A stretch of DNA of 13,219 nucleotides. Origin: Bradyrhizobium sp. GTDB lineage: Bacteria; Pseudomonadota; Alphaproteobacteria; Rhizobiales; Xanthobacteraceae. The notes beneath the pieces were generated by a model. That model searched no databases. It worked only from the letters and a program-made list of their open reading frames with translations, and was not told where the DNA came from. The stretch covers positions 1 through 13,219 of the forward strand of contig JAFAUV010000015.1 of assembly GCA_019243075.1 (NCBI GenBank), in the 5' to 3' direction. The translations under genes and the position numbers were made by a program. Below are positions 7,363 through 13,219 of this stretch, piece after piece; position 1 is the stretch's first letter, and each line of letters begins with the position of its first letter.

Positions 7363-7398
7363 GCCGTTTCAAATGTGTGTTCCAACTGTCCTGGGATG

Positions 7399-8811
7399 TC
7401 AGTCCCGCCGGCGCGAGATGACGTAGGATTCGTCATAAAACCAAAGCCCATTATGCCTTCGCAGAACCCCTCTGGCGGCATCGAGAGTGCGGCCGCTTTG
7501 AGCCATTTCCTCCGTCAACCGGTCGTCTTCGATCTGGGCGACGTACACCGCCGCGTTCCACGCCGCGAAGGCCGTCGAGGTTCCAATCGAGCCCGTTACC
7601 TCGTTGGGCAGCGCTTCCATATCATATCGGAAGATCGAGCGGTTATCGGCATAAGCGTTAAAGTTCAAGTCCCGCCCGGTCGAACCCAATTCATACTTAA
7701 CGGCGCGCAATAGCTCATGACGGCTTACGGAGAAAGGATTTTCTCCGGGCCAGACCGCCTGGATGATTTCCATGCCCGGATCCTGTCCGTGAGAGTGAAT
7801 CCCGATCAGCCGGCCACCGGGGCGAAGTGCCCTTGCCAGCGGGGCGATGATGCGTTTGGCGCGGAAATTCACCGACGATTTGGCCCGATAGGGCTGGGAG
7901 GCGATCACGAGATCGAAATTGGCCTCGGTGCGGCCGGCGCGGGGGATGATGGAATCCAGCAGGAACCGGTGATCCTCGCGATACAAAACCAGCGCCACCG
8001 GGCGCTCATAGATCGGCATGCCGGTGCGTGGCGAGACACTGGCGCGCCAATTCTGCTCCAGAAAGGGCCGCAAATCCGCTATTTGGACCTCGAACTCGCC
8101 CGACGAGGCGCCGCGCAGGGGCACCTCATGCCAGATCATTCCGGCGGCCGCCGCCTGCGACTTCGGCGTCAGCCAGGGCGCCTCCGCATAGTACATGTTG
8201 GTCAGGACAAAGACGGTTGCGGGGTGCTCGAACAATCGGTCCGGGACCTTCTCCAGGGTCAGGCGAACGTCCTCGAGGCTGAGTTCCTTGCCGGCGACAT
8301 AGAACGGCATGTGCGGGAAACGGCCGTGCATCAGCCGCATCACCCGCGCCAGCACCGTGCCGTCGCCGATGCCCGCATCGAACACACGAAGCGCCGGCGG
8401 ACGCGGATGAATACTGGAAAGCTCGAGCCCGATCCGCTCGGCAATCACCCGCTTCTCGCTGCAGGTGTGCACGAACAACAGGTATTTCTGCCGGTTTTCG
8501 AAGAAGCGGAAATTGCTGCGGGGATCGCGCTTCTCTTCCCGCACCTGCAGGCCCCGGGGCGGCACCACGCCGCCCGGCGTGGAGGCCGCGATATAGGCCT
8601 GAATACGGTCGAGCGTGTCGATGGTGATGCGCTTGCCCTCACGCAAGCGGTGCACCAGCTTGCCGTCATTGACCGCGCGGCGTCCAAACGTCGATTCCGC
8701 CATGTCGGCCTGGCGGCAGAATTCCGAGATCTGGTTCAGGATTTCGTCGTTTTTCATGAGTTGGGAGGCGATGGGGAGCGGCGGTGGGCAGCGAGGCAGA
8801 TGGGTCATCAT
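7399..8811 (-). CDS. HTH-like domain fused to a SAM-dependent methyltransferase
   Basis: This 470-residue protein has two parts. Residues about 19-75 look like a small Cro/phage-regulator-type helix-turn-helix (AESTFGRRAVNDGKLVHRL, then a TIDTLDRIQAYI helix). Residues about 100-470 hold a Rossmann methyltransferase: motif I VFDAGIGDGT at 143-152, an acidic strand end around KELSLEDVR, FDLVIASQPY at 299-308 in the motif IV position, and LARALRPGGRLIGIHSHG at 325-342. It should bind S-adenosylmethionine; the methyl acceptor is unknown. The motif IV-like SQPY lacks the full PP(Y/F) of adenine-N6 enzymes. The start is uncertain. The ATG at 8811 has AGGA 9 bases before it, but the first 18 residues are Pro-rich and look non-conserved. 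The ATG at 8757 (MKNDEIL) fits the domain start but lacks a ribosome binding site. metK follows on the same strand. Confidence 0.72.
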   Translation of the reverse strand: MMTHLPRCPPPLPIASQLMKNDEILNQISEFCRQADMAESTFGRRAVNDGKLVHRLREGKRITIDTLDRIQAYIAASTPGGVVPPRGLQVREEKRDPRSNFRFFENRQKYLLFVHTCSEKRVIAERIGLELSSIHPRPPALRVFDAGIGDGTVLARVMRLMHGRFPHMPFYVAGKELSLEDVRLTLEKVPDRLFEHPATVFVLTNMYYAEAPWLTPKSQAAAAGMIWHEVPLRGASSGEFEVQIADLRPFLEQNWRASVSPRTGMPIYERPVALVLYREDHRFLLDSIIPRAGRTEANFDLVIASQPYRAKSSVNFRAKRIIAPLARALRPGGRLIGIHSHGQDPGMEIIQAVWPGENPFSVSRHELLRAVKYELGSTGRDLNFNAYADNRSIFRYDMEALPNEVTGSIGTSTAFAAWNAAVYVAQIEDDRLTEEMAQSGRTLDAARGVLRRHNGLWFYDESYVISRRRD

Positions 8812-8846
8812 CCTACCATTTCCTGCCCAACAGGGGAATGCGCTTG

Positions 8847-8882
8847 GGGCAACGCGCGGCGCGGGCCAGTCAAGGGTTGCCC
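8847..8882. promoter_or_regulatory. Inverted repeat in the divergent promoter region
   Basis: GGGCAAC (8847-8853) and GTTGCCC (8876-8882) are perfect 7-base arms 22 bases apart, inside the 128-base gap between the two divergent genes at 8811 (-) and 8940 (+). Both promoters should lie in this gap. The repeat could be a regulator site or chance. No clear -35/-10 pair was identified. Confidence 0.3.
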
Positions 8883-8904
8883 GACAGCCGATAGGTGATT
8901 AGGA

Positions 8905-8933
8905 AGCTCCGCCGAGTGCGGAGCTGAGGGGAG
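8905..8933 (+). promoter_or_regulatory. Hairpin abutting the ribosome binding site of the membrane protein gene
   Basis: AGCTCCGC (8905-8912) and GCGGAGCT (8918-8925) form a perfect 8-bp stem with the 5-base loop CGAGT. Immediately after the stem comes GAGGGGAG (8926-8933), a strong Shine-Dalgarno sequence 6 bases before the GTG at 8940. This supports the GTG start. A stem directly next to the ribosome site could tune translation or stabilise the 5' end of the transcript. Confidence 0.45.
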
Positions 8934-8939
8934 CTGCCA

Positions 8940-10925
8940 GTGCTTGCTGATGTTGGGCGATTGAGGCCCCGCCCTGCATGGGTTGCGATCGTTGCCGCCA
9001 TCGTTCTGGCCGCGATTTATTGGGGCAATCTATTGCGCTTTTCTCCCTCGATGATCGACCGGGTCTACGACGACACGTCGGAAGCCTCGGTCGTCGGCCG
9101 CATGGCGCGCGCCGCGGCCGATGGCCTGTTCAAGAACACGGACCTCGGATCCAACGCCGACGCCGAACATCCCAACAGCACCGCCGATCCCGACAATTAC
9201 GACAAGCAGGTCCGTTATTTCGAAAATCCAGAGCTGATCCATCGCCTCGGGCTGACCTGGGCGCCATATCCGAGCCATTTCGCCATGCAGGGTTACGTAT
9301 TCGCGGCCATCGATCTCATCGATCCACTGCCGCGCCGCGTCCGGCTCTCCTTCTATCACCTGCTGGCGTCGCTGTTCACCGCGAGCATGTTTGTGTGGAT
9401 GGCCGCCATCCTGCGCTCGAAATTCGGTTGGGCGGCATTCTTCGGCTTCCTGCTTCCGGTCGCGATCGAGCCCATGTTCAGCGGACTGGCGCCCAACCTG
9501 TGCTGGTTCGCGGGAAGCTGGCTGCTGCCCCTTCCCTTCGGGATGCTGCTCGCCGACGAGGATGATCCGCGGCGCGCGCGCTTCCTGCTCGGGCTGCTGT
9601 TTCTGGCCTTTCTGTTCCGCTTCCTCTCCGGTTACGAATTCACCTCGACCATCATCCTGGCAACGGCGGTCGGTTGCATCCTGACGGTTAAGGAAAGGCC
9701 TGACCCTTTTCGACACGTGCTTCGAAACGCCGTCAGAGTCGTCAGCCTGGGTGTCGCTGCCTTCGCTGTCGCGGCCATCATGCAAGCAGCCAAGCAGGGC
9801 GGCTTTGCCGTCTTCATGCAAAAGGCCGCCAATCGAATGGTCGGCGACAGCTCCTCGCTGCAGGACCAATTGATCCTCGGAAAATTCCAGCCGATCGGGG
9901 CCGTGATCTGGGCCTATCTCGGCGGCAACTACATCACCCTGATCAAGAGCTTCGGCTTCCTGCTCACGCTGCTCGCGCTTTATGCCGTGCTGATCCTGCT
10001 CGATGAGCGCTTCAACTGGTTCTACGGCGCCCAGCGCGGAAGGCTCCAGGTCCTGGCACTGGCGGTCCTTGCCTCCTTTGCGGCTCCCCTGTCCTGGTTC
10101 ATCCTCGGCAAGGGACATTCGTTCGATCACATGCCCTATGACATGGCGATGTGGTACGTCCCGACCATCCCGCTCGGTGTTGGGATGCTCGCGGTTGCGG
10201 CTGTCAGCTTCAAGGACCATCTCGCGCTGAAGCGCGGCGATGCGCTACGCAGCTTCGCGGTCGCCTCCCTGCCGGCGCTGATCGTCGGAGCCGCCATCGC
10301 GATCCGCGTCTTCGACAAGCACATCGAAACGGCGGGCACATGGGTGATCAAGGAACATGCAGACGCCGCACCCATCTTCGAAAGCGCTTCGCTCGGCATC
10401 GAATTGAGGATGAGCAATCAGTGGTTCACCCTGCTGTATCCCTGCTCCATCCAATCGCCGGAGAAGACCTTTATCATCAACGCGGAGCAGGACGGCAAGA
10501 TCGTCGACTATGATTTTGACCTCGTCAGAAACCAGGTTATCTCAAGCAAGGGCGTCTGCATCGATGCGCAGGCCAAATCCGACCGGACGGTCAGCCGCAT
10601 CACTTTCGCGATGGCTTCGCGCCGCGGCACGGTCTGGAAGCGCGAGGAGATCATCTCGCTTCCGGATACGTTCAGTCCTGAGCCGGTTTCCAACCGGGAT
10701 TGGGACCGCGGCATTAATCGAGGATCGGGCGACGAAGTGTTGCTGGCGGAGAGCGATTTCGGCCGGCTTCTGATCAAGAAGGGAGACGAGATCGAGATTT
10801 CGCCGTCCGACCGGCGCTCCATTGCGTCGATCGAGCCGGCCGGTGCCTCTCGCGTCCTTCGGCTGGATGGTCCGATCCATCTCGCCGACGGCGTTGCGCC
10901 GGTGTTCGGCATCGTCAGAAAATAG
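8940..10925 (+). CDS. Large multi-pass inner membrane protein, possibly GT-C glycosyltransferase-like
   Basis: This 661-residue protein is not one I recognise. One hydrophobic helix (residues about 13-32) is followed by a loop of about 100 residues that carries YDD at 43-45 and is probably periplasmic. Some ten more helices follow (about 138-158, 163-182, 187-205, 215-229, 233-250, 264-284, 316-330, 336-354, 369-389, 403-423, 438-457). The last 200 residues (460-661) form a soluble, beta-rich-looking tail with Cys at 502 and 540. A first helix followed by a large loop with acidic residues resembles GT-C-fold sugar transferases, but that is only a resemblance. GKGHSFDHMPYDMAMWYVP (390-408) is a striking pre-helix motif of likely importance. 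The start is a GTG with a strong ribosome site. The gene diverges from the methyltransferase gene and converges on the FMO gene. Confidence 0.82.
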   Translation: MLADVGRLRPRPAWVAIVAAIVLAAIYWGNLLRFSPSMIDRVYDDTSEASVVGRMARAAADGLFKNTDLGSNADAEHPNSTADPDNYDKQVRYFENPELIHRLGLTWAPYPSHFAMQGYVFAAIDLIDPLPRRVRLSFYHLLASLFTASMFVWMAAILRSKFGWAAFFGFLLPVAIEPMFSGLAPNLCWFAGSWLLPLPFGMLLADEDDPRRARFLLGLLFLAFLFRFLSGYEFTSTIILATAVGCILTVKERPDPFRHVLRNAVRVVSLGVAAFAVAAIMQAAKQGGFAVFMQKAANRMVGDSSSLQDQLILGKFQPIGAVIWAYLGGNYITLIKSFGFLLTLLALYAVLILLDERFNWFYGAQRGRLQVLALAVLASFAAPLSWFILGKGHSFDHMPYDMAMWYVPTIPLGVGMLAVAAVSFKDHLALKRGDALRSFAVASLPALIVGAAIAIRVFDKHIETAGTWVIKEHADAAPIFESASLGIELRMSNQWFTLLYPCSIQSPEKTFIINAEQDGKIVDYDFDLVRNQVISSKGVCIDAQAKSDRTVSRITFAMASRRGTVWKREEIISLPDTFSPEPVSNRDWDRGINRGSGDEVLLAESDFGRLLIKKGDEIEISPSDRRSIASIEPAGASRVLRLDGPIHLADGVAPVFGIVRK

Positions 10926-10936
10926 CGGCACGCGCA

Positions 10937-10955
10937 CGCCGCTTCAGCCGCGGCG
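10937..10955 (+). terminator. Weak hairpin after the membrane protein gene
   Basis: CGCCGC (10937-10942) and GCGGCG (10950-10955) form a 6-bp stem with a 7-base loop, starting 11 bases past the stop codon. No T-tract follows. It may assist transcript ending in the convergent gap. Confidence 0.25.
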
Positions 10956-10966
10956 GTGAACTCAAC

Positions 10967-10991
10967 TCTTCTGCAGCGAAATGACAGAAGA
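10967..10991 (-). terminator. Inverted repeat just past the FMO gene stop
   Basis: TCTTCTG (10967-10973) and CAGAAGA (10985-10991) are perfect 7-base arms around an 11-base loop, ending one base from the minus-strand stop codon. It is AT-richer than its surroundings and lacks a true T-tract, so it is only a candidate 3'-end hairpin, usable from either strand. Confidence 0.25.
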
Positions 10992-12119
10992 CTACTTCTT
11001 CAATAGCGCCTGCGCGCTGGCGGCGATCCGCTGCGCCTCGATTGCAATCTCGCGAAGCTGGCCCGTCGGCACCGTGATCTGGCCGCAGAAATAGAAGCCG
11101 GGCGCCGCTGTCGGCCTGCCCGTGACGCGTGGCAGGCCGTGCTGGTCGAACAGACCGTCCTCGCCTGCAATCAAGCGCCGCAAGTCGGGCCGAAATCCGG
11201 TGGCAAGGACGATCGCGTCGAACGTCTCCTCGGCGCCATCCGCAAAGACGATGGCGCTGTCGCTCAGGCGGTCGATGCCGCCGCGGAGGCGGATCGAACC
11301 ATCCCTGATTCTGGCGAGCGTGCCGATGTCGATCAGCGGCACATGGCCGTCCTCCTCCACCATCCGCCGCGGCCCTTTGCTTGCGCGGCGGAGCCCCAGC
11401 TTCTCGAAATCGCCCAGCGCGAGCCGCAGCACCGGCGCATTGATGGCGTCGACCAGGCGCGCCGGCAAATGCCGATACAGAATGACCCAGGTCAGGATCG
11501 GAACGCCGAGAAGATCGCGCGGGATGATCTGCACCGGGCTGCGCACGGCGAGCGCAACCTCGATGCCTGCCTCGGCGAGATCGAGCGCAATCTCGCCGCC
11601 GGAATTGCCGAAGCCAACCACAAGCACCCGCTTGCCGGCAAACGCGGTGGCGTCGCGGTACTCGCTGCTGTGAATGATGTTGCCTTGAAATGTCTCCATG
11701 CCCGGCCAGGAGGGCCGGTAGGGCGCGCTCGCAATTCCCGTTGCGACCACGACGACTGGTGCGAGAAATTCGCCCGCATCGGTTTCGACACGCCAGCCTT
11801 CGCCGCCGCGCCTTACCCGCACCACATCCGTGTTGAAGCGCGGCCGAATCTCGAAATGCCGGGCATAGGCTTCGAGATAGTCGACGACCTGCGCGCGCGA
11901 TGGATAGGTGGGGTAGTCGCGTGGCATCGCCATGCCCGGCAAGCCGGAATGATCGCGGTCGGTATGGAGGTGCAGCCGGTCGTAGTGCAGCCGCCATACC
12001 GATCCGACCGCGCCCGTCTTCTCCAGCACGGTCGCGCTCAATCCAGCCTTTCGCAGCATCGCGGCGCAAGCAAGTCCCGCGGGTCCTGCGCCGATGATGA
12101 TGGCATCAGGAGCGGACAT
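10992..12119 (-). CDS. FMO-type FAD/NAD(P)-dependent oxidoreductase (YUCCA/CzcO-like)
   Basis: This 375-residue class B flavin monooxygenase is of the short type, like plant YUCCA and bacterial CzcO-like proteins. The FAD motif GAGPAG is at residues 10-15. FQGNIIHSSEY at 144-154 matches the FMO identifying sequence FxGxxxHxxxY, so it is an FMO/N-hydroxylating type rather than a Baeyer-Villiger enzyme. The NADPH motif GFGNSG is at 169-174 and ATGFRPD at 306-312. It would oxidise a nitrogen, sulfur or keto-acid substrate in the cytoplasm; the substrate cannot be read from sequence. The ATG at 12119 has GGGAGGGG 9 bases upstream (12129-12136). It starts 33 bases after the stop of the methionine synthase-like gene on the same strand, so the two are probably co-transcribed. 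Confidence 0.9.
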   Translation of the reverse strand: MSAPDAIIIGAGPAGLACAAMLRKAGLSATVLEKTGAVGSVWRLHYDRLHLHTDRDHSGLPGMAMPRDYPTYPSRAQVVDYLEAYARHFEIRPRFNTDVVRVRRGGEGWRVETDAGEFLAPVVVVATGIASAPYRPSWPGMETFQGNIIHSSEYRDATAFAGKRVLVVGFGNSGGEIALDLAEAGIEVALAVRSPVQIIPRDLLGVPILTWVILYRHLPARLVDAINAPVLRLALGDFEKLGLRRASKGPRRMVEEDGHVPLIDIGTLARIRDGSIRLRGGIDRLSDSAIVFADGAEETFDAIVLATGFRPDLRRLIAGEDGLFDQHGLPRVTGRPTAAPGFYFCGQITVPTGQLREIAIEAQRIAASAQALLKK

Positions 12120-12152
12120 TCGATGTAACCCCTCCCGAACAACGAGAAGAAA

Positions 12153-13219
12153 TTACTTTTCCCAAACCTCGTTCGCGACTTCGACGGCGAGCCGCAGCTT
12201 CGCCCATTGCTCCTCCTCGGAGAGGATATTGCCCTCCTCCGTCGAAGCGAAGCCGCATTGCGGCGAAACCGCGAGCTGTTCCAGGGGGACGAATTTCGAC
12301 GCCTCCTCCAGCCGGCGCTTGATATCGTCCTTCTTCTCGAGCTCGCCGAATTTCGAGGTGATGACGCCGACCACCACGACCTTGTCGCCCCTGGGCAGGA
12401 AGCGCAGCGGCTCGAAGCCGCCGGCGCGATCGGAATCATATTCCAGGAAATAACCGTCGTAATTGGTGCGGGCGAGCATGGTTTCCGCAACCGGTTCGTA
12501 GCCGCCCGAGGAAATCCAGGTCGAGCGGAAATTGCCACGGCAGACATGGGTGGTGACCACCATGTCGGCCGGCTTCTCGGCGAGCGCGTAATTGATGATG
12601 CGCGCATAGATCTGCTGCAGGCCATCCGGATTGTCGCCGCGCTCGCGCGACTTCTGCAATTCCTCCTGCGAGCACAAATAGGCCCAGACGGTATCGTCGA
12701 ACTGCAGGTAGCGGCAGCCCGCGTCGTAGAACGCCCTGACCGCCTTGCGATAGGTCTTGCCGAGGTCCTCATAGAAGGCGTCGAGATCGGGATAGGCCTC
12801 CCGGGAGATCAACTTGCGGCCGCCGCGGAAGTGCAGCACCGTCGGCGATGGGATCGTCATCTTGGCCGTGACATGGGCCTGATCGGCCCACTTCTTCAGG
12901 AAACGGAAGTGGTCAAGCATCGGATGATGGTCCGGAAAATCGACCTTGCCGACCACGCGCACAGCATCATGCCGGGTCTGCACGCCGGCGAACTGGATGC
13001 CCATGTCGGGGTGGAACAGCTCGCAGCCCGTGAGCTTGGCCAGGAAGTCGAAGTGCCACCAGGAGCGGCGGAACTCGCCGTCGGTCGCGAGTTTCAGCCC
13101 GGTCGAGGCCTGCCGATGCACAACCTTCTCGATCTCCATGTCCTCGACCTTGCGCAGCTCTTCGGCCGAGATCTCCCCTTTTTCGCGTTTGGCGCGCGCT
13201 TCCTTGATGCGCTGCGGCC
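12153..13219 (-). CDS. Cobalamin-independent methionine synthase-like protein, MetE C-domain only (5' end missing)
   Basis: This belongs to the MetE C-terminal domain family (COG0620 type), which transfers a methyl group to homocysteine or another thiol through a zinc ion. The frame is open to the right edge. The residues before the first internal Met (at 13139), PQRIKEARAKREKG..., match the usual start of this family, so only about 15-20 residues are missing. Counted from that Met, the four zinc ligands are visible: H198 and C200 in THVCRGN, E233 in FLEYDS, and C295 in SPQCGF. The conserved TDGEFRRSWW lies at 19-28. There is no MetE N-terminal half, so the full protein would be about 370 residues, like the YxjG/core-type paralogues, not the roughly 750 of MetE. 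The true methyl donor and acceptor are therefore uncertain. It leads the probable operon with the FMO gene at 12119. Confidence 0.9.
   Translation of the reverse strand, partial: PQRIKEARAKREKGEISAEELRKVEDMEIEKVVHRQASTGLKLATDGEFRRSWWHFDFLAKLTGCELFHPDMGIQFAGVQTRHDAVRVVGKVDFPDHHPMLDHFRFLKKWADQAHVTAKMTIPSPTVLHFRGGRKLISREAYPDLDAFYEDLGKTYRKAVRAFYDAGCRYLQFDDTVWAYLCSQEELQKSRERGDNPDGLQQIYARIINYALAEKPADMVVTTHVCRGNFRSTWISSGGYEPVAETMLARTNYDGYFLEYDSDRAGGFEPLRFLPRGDKVVVVGVITSKFGELEKKDDIKRRLEEASKFVPLEQLAVSPQCGFASTEEGNILSEEEQWAKLRLAVEVANEVWEK

Noticed and set aside
6280..7713. Plus-strand ORF (477 codons) opposite metK and the end of the methyltransferase gene
   Set aside because: It crosses two well-supported genes on the other strand and has no recognisable motif; stop codons are simply rare on the opposite strand at this GC content.
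9030..10220. Minus-strand ORF (396 codons) opposite the membrane protein gene
   Set aside because: It is a low-complexity Gln/Glu/Arg-rich shadow. The plus-strand frame has clear membrane helices and a strong ribosome site.

Overview
This is ordinary-looking chromosomal DNA from an alphaproteobacterium, most likely Bradyrhizobium or a close relative in the Nitrobacteraceae. The reasons are the high GC content with strong third-position GC bias, the proteobacterial style of the proteins, short GC-rich palindromic intergenic repeats of the kind common in that group, and one perfect CtrA-type box. The assignment rests on pattern recognition, not on a search. There are no rRNA or tRNA genes, insertion sequences, phage genes or CRISPR arrays.

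Layout, left to right. Positions 1-1600 (+) hold the 3' part of an MsbA-type ABC exporter, probably ended by a hairpin plus T-tract terminator. At 1726-2427 (+) is a fumarylacetoacetate hydrolase family enzyme. A 51-codon gene lies at 2497-2652 (-), and 58 bases upstream of its start is a palindromic TTAA-N7-TTAAC site. Next comes a minus-strand run, listed here in transcription order: a fusion of an HTH-like region and a SAM-dependent methyltransferase (8811-7399), metK (7329-6067), ahcY (5922-4492) and an EthA-like Baeyer-Villiger monooxygenase (4355-2895). Two related palindromic repeats sit directly behind metK and directly behind ahcY. Divergent from this run is a 661-residue multi-pass membrane protein (8940-10925, +). 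Convergent with that is a minus-strand pair: a cobalamin-independent methionine synthase-like protein (cut by the right edge) followed, 33 bases later, by an FMO-type flavoprotein (12119-10992).

The theme is the activated methyl cycle. A MetE-like protein could make methionine from homocysteine, MetK makes S-adenosylmethionine, methyltransferases use it, and AhcY clears the S-adenosylhomocysteine product. Two flavin monooxygenases are mixed in with no established link to that cycle.

I see no clearly new multi-gene system. The items most worth a second look are the CtrA-type box in front of the small gene, the HTH-methyltransferase fusion next to metK, the MetE-like/FMO pair, and the repeats behind metK and ahcY.
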